Source: JAFAGX01 sp035623335 (GTDB lineage: Bacteria; Acidobacteriota; Terriglobia; Terriglobales; Acidobacteriaceae). Taken from it: a stretch of 64,000 nucleotides of DNA. Of the stretch, positions 32,960 to 42,334 are shown piece after piece. Location of the stretch: NCBI GenBank assembly GCA_035623335.1, contig DASPTQ010000289.1:8759-72758 (forward strand), in the 5' to 3' direction. Under the pieces are notes generated by a model that was not told the origin of the DNA, ran no database searches, and saw only the letters and a list, made by a program, of their open reading frames with translations. The first letter of the stretch is position 1; the number at the start of each line of letters is the position of its first letter. Both the position numbers and the translations under genes were made by a program.

Positions 32960-34087
32960 ATGAGCGACTTCAGCCAGCTTGTGCCTGAACATGTGTGTCA
33001 CCTGGGCAGGTATGAGCCGGGGAAGTCGCGCCGCCAGGCACAACAGGAGAGCGGCGTGGAAGCGATCAAGTTGGCTTCAAACGAGAACCCGTTCGGGCCC
33101 TCGCCGAAGGCACTCCGGGCCATGCAGATGGTCCTCGGCGAGGTGCATCTTTATCCCGATAATGACGTCGGCGAGCTGCGTCAGAAGTTGGCGGAGTTTC
33201 ACGGGATCGGCCCGGAGAACATCGTACCGGCTGCGGGTTCGACCGGGTTGCTGGGTGTGATTGCGCGAACCCTGCTGGCACCCGGGCTGAACGCGATTAC
33301 CAGTGAGCGTTCCTTCATCATTTACCCCATCGCAACCCAAGCTGCCGGCGGCAGGCTCATCCAGACCGCGCTGCGTGACGACAGCTTTGACCTCGACGCC
33401 ATCCTGACGGCGGTGGACCGTCACACCCGCATTGTCTTTCTTTCTAATCCCAACAATCCCACCGGGACAATCCGCACCGCGGCCCTCATCGACGAGTTCC
33501 TGAACAAGCTTCCCGATCATGTCACGGTCGTACTCGATGAGGCCTATTACGAGTTTGCCGAGCATTTTTCGAGACTTCGAGGCGTCGATTATTCCCGTGC
33601 GATCGATTGGGTGAAACAAGGGCGGAAGGTAGTCGTGCTCCGCACTTTTTCTAAGGTGCACGGTTTAGCGGGAATTCGCGTCGGTTATGGTATCGGTCCC
33701 CCGGAATTGATGTCGTATGCGGAACGCATGCGGACGACCTTTTCCGTGTCGGCGGTGGCGCAGGCAGCCGCCGTGGCCGCGCTCGGGGACCAACCCCACA
33801 TTCAAAAGACTCTCGAGAATAACGCACGGGAAGCCCAGCGGCTGATCGAGGACTTGGCAGGGCTCGGATATCAGGTCGCTCCCACTTGGGCCAACTTTCT
33901 CTACTGTGAATTAAAGGAAGACGCCGCCCGAGTAGCCAACCGCATGCAGCAAGCGGGAGTCATCATCCGACCTTTAGATGCGTGGGGAGCGCCGACGGCG
34001 ATTCGCGTCACCATTGGCACCCCGGAACAGAACAACCTGTTTCTGAGGGCGCTCGAGAAGGTAACCGGGCGCGCAGCCGTTCGTTAG
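32960..34087 (+). CDS. hisC: Histidinol-phosphate aminotransferase
   Basis: A 375-residue PLP-dependent class I/II aminotransferase. Markers are LASNENPFGPSPKALRAMQ, the AGSTG phosphate loop, FLSNPNNPTGTI, VVLDEAYYEF, the PLP lysine in RTFSKVHGLAGIRVGYG, and the substrate Arg near IRVTIGTPEQN. HisC makes histidinol phosphate, and some members act on aromatic amino acids. No other his genes are nearby, so the exact substrate is not assured. ATG at 32960 directly follows an in-frame TTG. Confidence 0.88.
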   Translation: MSDFSQLVPEHVCHLGRYEPGKSRRQAQQESGVEAIKLASNENPFGPSPKALRAMQMVLGEVHLYPDNDVGELRQKLAEFHGIGPENIVPAAGSTGLLGVIARTLLAPGLNAITSERSFIIYPIATQAAGGRLIQTALRDDSFDLDAILTAVDRHTRIVFLSNPNNPTGTIRTAALIDEFLNKLPDHVTVVLDEAYYEFAEHFSRLRGVDYSRAIDWVKQGRKVVVLRTFSKVHGLAGIRVGYGIGPPELMSYAERMRTTFSVSAVAQAAAVAALGDQPHIQKTLENNAREAQRLIEDLAGLGYQVAPTWANFLYCELKEDAARVANRMQQAGVIIRPLDAWGAPTAIRVTIGTPEQNNLFLRALEKVTGRAAVR

Positions 34088-34183
34088 CCGCCTCGGACTA
34101 TCGATCGCAACAGTCTCGTTCCCAGTGCAAGAGATCGTGGGCGTGGGGTGAGCAAGAACTGAGGCTTAGGAGTTTGGTCAGGG

Positions 34184-35227
34184 CTAGCTGGCCTTGGCTG
34201 ACTTTGGCTTGTCTCCATCGATTAGTGCTAAGCGTGCCGCGCCGAACAGGCCGGCATCGCTTCCGAGCAACGCCCGCGTAACCAGCGTTTTTCCGCTTGT
34301 CCTCGGTTGCGGAAGCGGCGACATTCTCCCCGGTTCCGAGGGCTTCGGGTTGGTGGCACCGTAGACCATCGAACGATTCTCGAGTTCCTCGAAAATCGAC
34401 GGAGAAAACGCCTCCCATGCGCTGGCTACGCCCCCGCCGATTACGTACATCGGAAGGTTCAGCGCATTCACCAGACTGGAAAGCACAATGCCTAATGCCC
34501 TGCCCACGCGGCGAAAGATCTTGCGGGCCTCCTCATCTCCCTGGATCGAAAGATTGTAAACCGCCTTGGCGCTGAACTCGGGATCGGCGCCGGCCGCCCG
34601 CGACAGCCCGGGTGCAGCCCCACTGGCGATGGCCTCTCGCGCCATGCGCACGATCGCCGTTGCCGAAGCATAAGCCTCCAGGCAGCCGTGGTTGCCGCAG
34701 CCGCAGAGAACCCCGTCGGGCTCCACGGTGAAATGACCGAACTCACCGGCCATGCCGATCATGCCGTGCCAAACGCGTCCGCCCAACACCAGACCTCCAC
34801 CCACCCCGGTTCCGAGGGTCAGCATGGCCATATCTTCGACGTCCCGCGCGGCTCCCAGCCACTTCTCTCCCAAGGCAGCTGAATTGGCATCATTTTCCAG
34901 AATTACCCGCGCCCCCAGTCGGGTTTCAATCTCATCCCGTACCGGGTAGTTGGTCCAGTCGGGTAGATTGGGGGATTCGTGGACCATGCCCTTGTTCATG
35001 TCAATGATCCCGGGAACACCGATGCCGATGCCGAGTAGCGAACCCCGGCCGCGAAGCTCAGCCTTCAAGCGTTCGACGGCATCGCACATTTCGCGCACGA
35101 CTCGGTCGCGGCCGAGGGCCACAGGCGTGCCCAGAGTGATTTTTTCCAGGAGATTTCCTTCGGAGCCGACAGCCGCAATGCGAAGGTTGGTGCCCCCCAG
35201 ATCGACGCCAATGGAGTAGCCGGGCAT
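34184..35227 (-). CDS. ROK-family glucokinase
   Basis: A 347-residue cytosolic sugar kinase. It has the N-terminal ATP-binding motif GVDLGGTNLRIAAVGSEG, the sugar-binding ENDANSAALGEK, the ROK zinc motif CGCGNHGCLEAYAS, and a second phosphate region VIGGGVASAWEAF. Glucose or a similar hexose is the likely substrate. The C-terminal end SDAGLFGAARLAL is typical. It lies 89 bases downstream of mutM on the same strand. Confidence 0.88.
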   Translation of the reverse strand: MPGYSIGVDLGGTNLRIAAVGSEGNLLEKITLGTPVALGRDRVVREMCDAVERLKAELRGRGSLLGIGIGVPGIIDMNKGMVHESPNLPDWTNYPVRDEIETRLGARVILENDANSAALGEKWLGAARDVEDMAMLTLGTGVGGGLVLGGRVWHGMIGMAGEFGHFTVEPDGVLCGCGNHGCLEAYASATAIVRMAREAIASGAAPGLSRAAGADPEFSAKAVYNLSIQGDEEARKIFRRVGRALGIVLSSLVNALNLPMYVIGGGVASAWEAFSPSIFEELENRSMVYGATNPKPSEPGRMSPLPQPRTSGKTLVTRALLGSDAGLFGAARLALIDGDKPKSAKAS

Positions 35228-35316
35228 AGGTCAGGACAACCAGGCTATCATCTCGCATTTCTCATTGTCGATGGCGAGCTGGCCGATTAAATCGTTATTG
35301 GCGAATCTTTCCTGTC

Positions 35317-36180
35317 TCATCGTTGGCAGCGTGGACAATAGTGGCTGGAGCGTCCGGCAATCACGCGGCGCGCAATGGGAGTCTTGCAAACCAGACAAGG
35401 CCGGCCTTCGCGACCGTAGACCCGATGTTCGAGCTGGAAAAGACCTTCTTCGCCGTCGGCGCCCACGTAGTCGGAGACCGAAGATCCTCCAAGAGCAATC
35501 GCCTCCTGCAGCACTTCCTGCACCGCCCGATAGAGTCGGCGCAGCTCGTCACGGGTCAGCGACGCTGCCCGGCGCCGCGGTCGGATGCCAGCCCGGAACA
35601 GAGATTCGTCGGCATAAATATTGCCTACACCGCTGAGAAGTCTTTGATTGAGGAGTGCACTCTTGATCGGTGTCTTGCGACCTCGGAAGAGATTTACGAA
35701 GCTCTCCCGTTCCACTTCGAGCGGCTCCGAACCGGGGGCGCGAAATCCGCGGGCCACGCTTAAGCGGCCGAACCGGCGCGGGTCGACGAATCGCAATTCC
35801 CGGCCCGATGCCAGACGGGCGATGGCGTGGGTATGCTTGGCGACCGGCTGGTCGGCATGACAGACCAGCATGCGTCCGGTCATGCCCAAATGGACAATCC
35901 ACTGGGCAGGCAGGGAGGTGGTGCGAGTCTTGACCTTTTTGGCGCGCCCGCGACCGATGGCCGAGGCCGTTTGCTCTTCCGGTTCGAGGTCGAACACCAA
36001 GTGCTTGCCGACGCGCCGTACTCGAGCGATACGCTTCGATTCCAGAGTGTCGATGATCTCGAACGCCCGAGACTTGAAGGGCTCAGGCTTTGTTCCCAGC
36101 CAGACCGAGTCGATCACGTCGCCCGCCACGCAACCGGCTAGCCCGCGCGCGATCGTCTCGACTTCGGGCAGCTCGGGCAT
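35317..36180 (-). CDS. mutM: Formamidopyrimidine-DNA glycosylase
   Basis: A 287-residue base-excision repair enzyme removing 8-oxoguanine and FapyG. The N-terminus MPELPEVETIARGL supplies catalytic Pro2 and Glu3 (after Met removal). Lys in VGKHLVFDLE, the H2TH region (LLSGVGNIYADESLFRAGI), and a C-terminal C-x2-C-x16-C-x2-C zinc finger with the Fpg Arg (CLVC...CPRC) are all present. Divergent from purA across 261 bases. Confidence 0.95.
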   Translation of the reverse strand: MPELPEVETIARGLAGCVAGDVIDSVWLGTKPEPFKSRAFEIIDTLESKRIARVRRVGKHLVFDLEPEEQTASAIGRGRAKKVKTRTTSLPAQWIVHLGMTGRMLVCHADQPVAKHTHAIARLASGRELRFVDPRRFGRLSVARGFRAPGSEPLEVERESFVNLFRGRKTPIKSALLNQRLLSGVGNIYADESLFRAGIRPRRRAASLTRDELRRLYRAVQEVLQEAIALGGSSVSDYVGADGEEGLFQLEHRVYGREGRPCLVCKTPIARRVIAGRSSHYCPRCQR

Positions 36181-36441
36181 GAGGATAGTCTATCTCCATC
36201 GGCTTTCGTCCGTCTTGGACAGCCAGGTTGACCGGCCTCCGGGCGCAACCAGGGGTACCCCAGGATCCCGCTGGGTCCAGGTTTCTCTGCGTTGCCGACG
36301 CTGAGCCCGGCAGGTTATCATGCCAAGTACACTTCTGCTCCGCCTTTATCCGGGAATTCAGCGAATCAGGCCATCACGCGAAAGATCGTGTGCCGGCGGC
36401 ATGGGGCGGCCGCGCGACACCGAGGGACGGGGTCCCTTTTT

Positions 36442-37785
36442 ATGAAGGGGAAAACTGCGGTCATTGTCGGGGCCCAGTGGGGCGACGAGGGCAAGGGCAA
36501 AATCGTCGACGTGCTCTCGCATAAATTTTCGATCGTTGCGCGCTATGCCGGCGGGCATAATGCCGGCCATACGGTTGTCGCCAATGGGAAAAAATTCGTC
36601 CTTCAGCTGGTGCCCTGCGGGGTATTGCGCCCCCGCTGCCGTAGTGTGATCGGCAACGGCGTGGTGCTCGATCCTATGGCATTTCTGAAGGAAGTGGCCG
36701 CCCTGCGCGACGCCGGGATCAAAGTGGATGGAACTCTGTTTGTCAGCAATCGCGCTCACGTCATCCTTCCCTATCACCGCATGATCGAACTGGCCTCGGA
36801 AAATGCTCCCGGGCGGGTAAAGATCGGGACCACTTCCCGCGGCATCGGCCCGGCCTATGAAGACAAGATGGGACGGCGTGGCCTGAGGGTTTCCGACCTG
36901 TTGGATTTGAAGCTGCTCAAGATCCATATCGAGAACGCCTGCCGCGAGAAGAACATGATCGCCCACGCGCTGTTTAACTCCGAGCCGCTCGATCCGGACA
37001 AGATGTATACCGAATATGCGGCAGCATCCGCCCAGATTGCTCCCTTTGTTTCCGACACGGCGGTCTTGTTGAATAAGGCGCTTGCGGGCGGCGAGTCCAT
37101 CCTATTCGAAGGTGCCCAGGGCACCATGCTCGACATCGACCATGGCACCTATCCCTTCGTGACCTCCTCCAGCGCGACGGCGGGTGGGGCAGTGATCGGG
37201 ACGGGCGTGGCGCCGACCGCCATTCAGACTGTGGTCGGCGTCACCAAGGCTTATTGCACGCGGGTGGGGGAGGGTCCATTCCCTACGGAAGCTCATGACG
37301 CTAATGCCGAGCTGCTGCGGGCCCGCGGCAATGAATTCGGGGCGGTCACCGGCCGCCCGCGGCGTTGTGGTTGGATTGATTTGCCCCTGTTGCGCTACGC
37401 TGGCATGATTAATGGAATCTCCTGGCTGGTGGTTACCAAGTTGGATGTGCTCGATGAGCTGGGAGAGATTCCTATCTGCGTGGCCTATAAACTCGACGGC
37501 AAACCAACCGACGAGGTGCCGGCTGAGGATAGTGAATTCGCCAAGATCGAGTGTATCTATCGCAAGCTACCGGGATGGCAGAGGTCAACCCACGGAATCA
37601 CAAAACTGGAGAAGTTGCCCAAAGCAGCGCGCGAGTATCTCGCGTTTCTCGAAGAGGAGACCGGTACCCGCATCGGTGTGATCTCCACGGGTCCAGAGCG
37701 TGAACAGACGATCTTCAGCGATGCATTTGCGCAATATCTCGACGAGTTCAGCGGCACGAGAACCCGAGCACAAGCAAAACCCTAA
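36442..37785 (+). CDS. purA: Adenylosuccinate synthetase
   Basis: A 447-residue GTP-dependent enzyme converting IMP and aspartate to adenylosuccinate in AMP synthesis. Visible motifs are GAQWGDEGKGKIVD (P-loop and catalytic Asp), GGHNAGHTVV with the catalytic His, TTSRGIGPAYEDK, GAQGTMLDIDHGTYPFVTSS, and GAVTGRPRRCGW. The start at 36442 (MKGKTAVIVG) is chosen over an ATG at 36292, whose upstream residues do not look like protein. Length matches the family. Confidence 0.95.
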   Translation: MKGKTAVIVGAQWGDEGKGKIVDVLSHKFSIVARYAGGHNAGHTVVANGKKFVLQLVPCGVLRPRCRSVIGNGVVLDPMAFLKEVAALRDAGIKVDGTLFVSNRAHVILPYHRMIELASENAPGRVKIGTTSRGIGPAYEDKMGRRGLRVSDLLDLKLLKIHIENACREKNMIAHALFNSEPLDPDKMYTEYAAASAQIAPFVSDTAVLLNKALAGGESILFEGAQGTMLDIDHGTYPFVTSSSATAGGAVIGTGVAPTAIQTVVGVTKAYCTRVGEGPFPTEAHDANAELLRARGNEFGAVTGRPRRCGWIDLPLLRYAGMINGISWLVVTKLDVLDELGEIPICVAYKLDGKPTDEVPAEDSEFAKIECIYRKLPGWQRSTHGITKLEKLPKAAREYLAFLEEETGTRIGVISTGPEREQTIFSDAFAQYLDEFSGTRTRAQAKP

Positions 37786-37797
37786 ACGGAGTCTTGT

Positions 37798-38085
37798 ATG
37801 GTGGTCCTGGCGGTAACGTGGGTGGCGAAAGTCGGTCATGAGGCAGAGGTGACGGCGGTGTTTCAGAAGTTGACCGAGGAATCTCGCAAAGAAGCCGGGT
37901 GCCTGCTCTATCAGGTTCACCGGCACAAAACCGATCCGCGCCGATTCTTCATCTACGAGCAATACAAGGACGACGCAGCGCTCGAAGCCCATCGTTCTGC
38001 GCCCCACTTTCTTCGCTACGCGAGAAAAGAGCTGCCCAAGTTGGGAGACCGGATTGAGGGCCAGCTGTACGAGCCATTGGGATAA
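37798..38085 (+). CDS. Antibiotic biosynthesis monooxygenase (ABM) domain protein
   Basis: A 95-residue single-domain ferredoxin-like protein. It has VTWVAKVGHEAEVTAVFQKL, the central GCLLYQVHRHKTDPRRFFIYEQY, and the end HRSAPHFLRYARKEL. Small proteins of this type act as quinol monooxygenases or heme/aldehyde-related enzymes, and the substrate cannot be inferred. It starts 12 bases after purA, so it may be cotranscribed. Confidence 0.82.
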   Translation: MVVLAVTWVAKVGHEAEVTAVFQKLTEESRKEAGCLLYQVHRHKTDPRRFFIYEQYKDDAALEAHRSAPHFLRYARKELPKLGDRIEGQLYEPLG

Positions 38086-38170
38086 CTCGGCGAGCCTCCC
38101 ATCTCGAGGCCTAGGCTCTGGTGCGGGGCGTAGAGCCGTGGTGTGACCCACCAGGAATCGGCTTGCGGTA

Positions 38171-38188
38171 AGGGTCGTCAGTGACCCT
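38171..38188. repeat. Small inverted repeat at the end of the tautomerase gene
   Basis: AGGGTC-GTCAGT-GACCCT forms a perfect 6-bp stem spanning the tautomerase stop codon, in the convergent gap with the ABM gene. No T tract follows, so a terminator role is weak. Confidence 0.35.
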
Positions 38189-38369
38189 GGTCGGCCAACA
38201 AGACCCCGCCCGAGGCGTAGCCGTCCCGCGACACTTCATGAATGGTTACGATGACCGCTTCGCGGCGAGCGCCCGCCTCTTCCACCATCGCATCCGTAAT
38301 GCGCTTCGCCAGCTTGCGCTTTTGCTCGGTGGTTCGACCGCTTAACATCGTGATTTGGACCAACGGCAT
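38178..38369 (-). CDS. 4-oxalocrotonate tautomerase-family enzyme
   Basis: A 63-residue protein. The start at 38369 gives MPLVQITMLSGRT, exposing Pro as the N-terminal residue after Met removal. This is the general base of the tautomerase superfamily. TTEQKRKLAKRITDAMVEE and VTIHEVSRDGYASGG match the usual fold and length. An in-frame ATG 6 codons upstream (38387) would bury the Pro and is unlikely. It lies beside ndk on the minus strand. The natural substrate is unknown. Confidence 0.85.
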   Translation of the reverse strand: MPLVQITMLSGRTTEQKRKLAKRITDAMVEEAGARREAVIVTIHEVSRDGYASGGVLLADQGH

Positions 38370-38400
38370 CGAGGCCCCCTTCGCCACCGCTGCGAGCTAC

Positions 38401-38826
38401 CTAACCGGTCAACTCGAATCCCGCAAAAAAGTAACTCAGTTCAAACCGCGCCGTTTCTTCCGCATCCGAACCATGGATGGCGTTCTGCTCGATACTGGTG
38501 GCCCACTTCTTGCGAATCGTTCCCTCGGCAGCATCGGCCGGATTGGTTGCCCCCATGAGCTTGCGTAGATCTTGGATGGCATCCTCTTTCTCGAGGGCCA
38601 GCACCACAATGGGTCCGCTCGACATGAAATTGGTCAAGGAATTGTAGAAAGGCCGGTGGGCGTGGACTGCGTAAAACTGCTCGGCCTGATGCTTAGAAAT
38701 TTCGAGCAACTTCATCGCCAAGATGCGGAAGTTGTTGCTCTCGAATTGTTCGATAATGCTGCCGATCGCATTCTTGCGCACTGCATCCGGCTTGATAATG
38801 GTAAGCGTTCGTTCCAGCGTTTTCAT
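38401..38826 (-). CDS. ndk: Nucleoside diphosphate kinase
   Basis: A 141-residue enzyme equilibrating NTP and NDP pools. ERTLTIIKPDAVRKNAIGSI is the N-terminal signature. The phosphorylated His is in NAIHGSDAEETA. GATNPADAAEGTIRKKWA is also characteristic. It lies 13 bases downstream of sucD. NDK often pairs with succinyl-CoA synthetase, which supplies nucleotide triphosphate, and the clustering here fits that. Confidence 0.95.
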   Translation of the reverse strand: MKTLERTLTIIKPDAVRKNAIGSIIEQFESNNFRILAMKLLEISKHQAEQFYAVHAHRPFYNSLTNFMSSGPIVVLALEKEDAIQDLRKLMGATNPADAAEGTIRKKWATSIEQNAIHGSDAEETARFELSYFFAGFELTG

Positions 38827-38839
38827 AGTTCAGACGTTC

Positions 38840-39718
38840 CTAGACCTTCACTCCCATCGCTGCCACCACTAAATCGCCGATTTCTGCCGGCGAATGGGTA
38901 ACTCTGATTCCCGCACTTTCCATGGCTTTGATCTTCTCCGCGGCCGTTCCCTTCCCTCCAGAGATGATCGCTCCCGCATGCCCCATACGGCGCCCGGGCG
39001 GTGCCGTCTGGCCGGCAATGAATCCAATCACCGGTTTTTTCATGTGCGCTTTCACATAGCCGGCTGCCGTCTCCTCCGCCTGCCCGCCAATCTCCCCGAT
39101 CATGACCACGATTTCCGTTTGCGGATCCTTGTTAAACAACTCCAACGCATCGATAAAGTTTGTGCCGATGATCGGATCGCCTCCGATCCCAATGGCGGTG
39201 GATTGGCCGATATTTCGCTTCGTCAGCTGAAACACCGCTTCATACGTCAGCGTACCCGAGCGGGAAACAATACCCACCGGCCCCTCGCGATGAATATGTC
39301 CCGGCATGATGCCGAGCTTCGATTTGCCAGGTGAGATGATGCCCGGACAGTTGGGCCCCACCAGGCGGGCTCGTCGATTCTGCAGGAACTCCCAGGCACG
39401 CACCATATCCAGCGTGGGAATTCCTTCGGTGATCGCAACGATCAGTTCGATCTCGGCATCGGCAGCTTCCATGATGGCATCGGCGGCAAAGGCGGGAGGA
39501 ACAAAAAGGATCGAAGCATCTGCCCCGGTTTTGTCCACCGCTTCCTGTACCGTGTTGAAAATGGGCCAGCCCTCGTGGGTGGTACCCCCTTTTCCTGGAG
39601 TCACCCCGCCGACAATCTTGGTTCCGTATTCTGCACAGGCTTTGGCGTGAAACGTTCCCTCCCGTCCCGTCAACCCCTGCACAATGACGCGCGTGGATTT
39701 ATCGATAAGAATACTCAT
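38840..39718 (-). CDS. sucD: Succinyl-CoA ligase, alpha subunit
   Basis: A 292-residue TCA-cycle subunit with CoA-binding Rossmann domain. Motifs are VQGLTGREGTFHAKACAEYG, GVTPGKGGTTHEGWPIF, GPNCPGIISPGKSKLGIMPG, and the phosphohistidine region MGHAGAIISGGKGTAAEK. Ends with the usual SPAEIG. Follows sucC by 105 bases. Confidence 0.95.
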   Translation of the reverse strand: MSILIDKSTRVIVQGLTGREGTFHAKACAEYGTKIVGGVTPGKGGTTHEGWPIFNTVQEAVDKTGADASILFVPPAFAADAIMEAADAEIELIVAITEGIPTLDMVRAWEFLQNRRARLVGPNCPGIISPGKSKLGIMPGHIHREGPVGIVSRSGTLTYEAVFQLTKRNIGQSTAIGIGGDPIIGTNFIDALELFNKDPQTEIVVMIGEIGGQAEETAAGYVKAHMKKPVIGFIAGQTAPPGRRMGHAGAIISGGKGTAAEKIKAMESAGIRVTHSPAEIGDLVVAAMGVKV

Positions 39719-39823
39719 GATGGCTAAGGCCTGCGACCGCTCTTCTTGGTATCGTTTACTGCTATTTGCTTTCGGGTCATAGATCTATCTAAAAACGCTG
39801 AAGCAATTTCGAGCCCTGCCCTG

Positions 39824-40999
39824 CTACTGGCCCGCGGCCGCTCGGACGACTTTCTCGGCGGCGTCCTGCATGGTGTCGGCCATGATGAAATTGAGTCCGG
39901 AGTCTCTCAGGATTTCCCGTCCGGCCGCGACGTTGGTGCCTTCCAGCCGAAGCACGACCGGCAATTGGAGGTTGGTCTTGCGACCGGCTTCGACCACTCC
40001 TCTGGCCAGGGTATCGACCCGCAGAATCCCTCCGAAGATGTTAATCAGGACTGCCTTCACATTCTTGTCGCCCAGCAAGATTTCGAAGGCGTGGGTCACT
40101 TGCTCGGCATTGGCTCCGCCGCCGACATCCAAGAAATTTGCCGGCATGCCGCCAGCGTGCTTGATGATATCCATGGTGGCCATGGCTAGGCCGGCACCGT
40201 TTACCATGCAACCGACATTTCCTTCCAACCGGATGTAATTGAGGCTGTATTTCGAAGCTTCCACCTCGAGGGGATCTTCTTCGGCCGTGTCACGCATCTC
40301 CCTGATCTCAGGGTGACGGAATAAGGCATTGTCATCGAAGTTGATTTTGGCGTCGAGCGCCAGTAGGCGGCCATCCGGGCAGCTTACAAACGGGTTGATC
40401 TCGAGCAACGAGGCATCGGTTTCGCGGAACACCTGGTAGAGTCCGGTCATGAACCGCACCGCTGCCTGCATATGGTGCTGTTTCAAACCTAGTTGGAACA
40501 CCAGCTTGCGGGCTTGAAAGGCTTCCAGCCCCAATCCGGGCTCGATGTACTCCTTGAGGATGGCCGCCGGGTTCTCGGCTGCGACCTGCTCAATTTCCAT
40601 ACCTCCCGCGGCTGACGCCATGAAAACCGGCTTGGCCTCGCTACGATCGATGACGATCCCAGCATAGAGTTCTCTCTCGATGGGCAAAGTCTCCTCGATG
40701 AGCACCCTCCGCACCACACGGCCTTCCGGTCCGGTCTGGTGGGTCACCAGCGTCATGCCAAGCATCTTGCCGGCCATCTCGGTCGCTTCTTCGACGGATT
40801 GAGCAATCTTCACGCCCCCGCCCTTGCCCCGGCCTCCGGCATGAATTTGCGCCTTCACCACCGCCCGACTGCCGGCGGCGTCAAACAGGCTCTTGGCAAC
40901 CGCCTCGGCTTGCTCGCGGGTTTCGGCCATTTCTCCCCGCGGCACCGCTACTCCATATTTCCTCAAGAGAGCTTTGGCCTGGTACTCATGGATCTTCAT
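39824..40999 (-). CDS. sucC: Succinyl-CoA ligase, beta subunit
   Basis: A 391-residue ATP-grasp subunit. The N-terminus is MKIHEYQAKALLRKYGVAVP. AQIHAGGRGKGGGVKIA is the ATP-grasp lysine region. LEGNVGCMVNGAGLAMATMD and NFLDVGGGANAEQVTHAFEI with VLINIFGGILR are the C-terminal ligase motifs. Reversible synthesis of succinyl-CoA with substrate-level phosphorylation. First gene of the sucC-sucD-ndk run, divergent from trpD. Confidence 0.95.
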   Translation of the reverse strand: MKIHEYQAKALLRKYGVAVPRGEMAETREQAEAVAKSLFDAAGSRAVVKAQIHAGGRGKGGGVKIAQSVEEATEMAGKMLGMTLVTHQTGPEGRVVRRVLIEETLPIERELYAGIVIDRSEAKPVFMASAAGGMEIEQVAAENPAAILKEYIEPGLGLEAFQARKLVFQLGLKQHHMQAAVRFMTGLYQVFRETDASLLEINPFVSCPDGRLLALDAKINFDDNALFRHPEIREMRDTAEEDPLEVEASKYSLNYIRLEGNVGCMVNGAGLAMATMDIIKHAGGMPANFLDVGGGANAEQVTHAFEILLGDKNVKAVLINIFGGILRVDTLARGVVEAGRKTNLQLPVVLRLEGTNVAAGREILRDSGLNFIMADTMQDAAEKVVRAAAGQ

Positions 41000-41211
41000 A
41001 ATCTGAATTCCTGATTTCTTGGGACAGGACTCTAGCGGTTTGAGACTGCGGCGAACATTCGATTCTATAGAAGGGCTGGGGATAGGGCAAACTCCATGTG
41101 CAGTCGGGGAGTCATCTTCGGCGGCTGCGGATTCTGTCCAAGCCGCGCCCCGGCACCTCCCTCTTGCGCCGCTTTGCGAAAAGTGTGGGAAACAGACTAA
41201 GCTGAGCGTCG

Positions 41212-42270
41212 ATGATCACGGACGCTCTCCATCGCATCGTGATTCACCGTGAGTCGCTCTCCCGGGAACAGGCCCGCCAGCTCATGGCCGAAGTGCTCTC
41301 GGGGGGTTGCACGGATGCACAAATTGCTGCCTTGCTGGTGGCATTGCACATGAAGGGTGAAACCGTCGAGGAAATCGTTGGATTTGCCGAAGCAATCCGC
41401 CGGGCGGCTACTCCCTTGGCCATTCCTGAAGATTCCACCTTGGACGCCAGTGGCACCGAACGCGATGCCCTGGTGGATACCTGTGGCACGGGCGGCGATG
41501 CCAGCGGAACCTTCAATATCTCAACCGCCACGGCGTTCGTCGTCGCCGGAGCAGGTGTGAGGGTTGCCAAGCACGGCAACCGCAGCGTCACCTCCCAATG
41601 CGGCTCAGCGGATGTCATGGAAGCCCTGGGCGTCTATATCGATCTTCCCCCTGCCCGGCTAGCCGCTTGCCTTGCGGACGTGGGAATGGCATTTTTGTTT
41701 GCACCAGCCATCCACGTGGCGGTGAAGTATGTTCAGCCCGCACGCCGCGAGCTTCGCTTACGAACCGTATTTAACTTGCTCGGCCCCCTCACCAACCCGG
41801 CTCGGGCATCGGCTCAAGTAGTGGGAGTGTACTCGGCGGACCTAGTCGAAAAACTTGCCGAGGCCTTGAGCATGCTGGGGCTGCGCCGTGCGATGGTCGT
41901 GCATGGGTCAGACGGGTTGGACGAGATTACCATCACCGCCCCAACACGAATTGCCGAAGTCAGGGATGGCAACGTGCGCTCTTACGAAGTCACGCCGGAG
42001 GAGTTCGGAATGCGGCGCGCCCGGCTGGACGACATTGCCGGAGGGGATGCCGCAGAAAATGCCAGAATCATCAGGGACATACTTCGCGGCGAGAGATCGC
42101 CGCGGCGCGATGTAGTTCTCCTGAATGCGGCGGCGGCCTTGGTAGCCGCCGCCAAAGCCGATCATCTGATCGAGGGCGTGTCGTTGGCAACCCAGGCAAT
42201 CGACTCGGGAGCCGCGGCGGGCAAGCTCGCTGCCTTAATCCGATTCACCAATACCCATCCTGCATCCTAA
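41212..42270 (+). CDS. trpD: Anthranilate phosphoribosyltransferase
   Basis: A 352-residue enzyme of tryptophan biosynthesis that joins anthranilate to PRPP. It has the N-terminal helical domain (RIVIHRESLSREQARQLMAE), DTCGTGGDASGTFNISTATA, KHGNRSVTSQCGSADVMEAL, and FNLLGPLTNPARASAQVVGV. An about 10-residue insert (LDASGTERDALV) precedes the CGTGGD motif. No other trp genes are adjacent. Confidence 0.92.
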   Translation: MITDALHRIVIHRESLSREQARQLMAEVLSGGCTDAQIAALLVALHMKGETVEEIVGFAEAIRRAATPLAIPEDSTLDASGTERDALVDTCGTGGDASGTFNISTATAFVVAGAGVRVAKHGNRSVTSQCGSADVMEALGVYIDLPPARLAACLADVGMAFLFAPAIHVAVKYVQPARRELRLRTVFNLLGPLTNPARASAQVVGVYSADLVEKLAEALSMLGLRRAMVVHGSDGLDEITITAPTRIAEVRDGNVRSYEVTPEEFGMRRARLDDIAGGDAAENARIIRDILRGERSPRRDVVLLNAAAALVAAAKADHLIEGVSLATQAIDSGAAAGKLAALIRFTNTHPAS

Positions 42271-42334
42271 GCGTCCCCTCGAATCGACCGCAGTTGATCG
42301 GACCTGCCTTGGCGGCCATAGCAGGGCTCTCACT

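Noticed and set aside
31364..33043. 559-residue minus-strand open frame
   Set aside because: It runs antisense across scpB and rluB. High GC makes the opposite frame of real genes free of stops; it has no protein motif, and scpB and rluB are clearly coding on the other strand.
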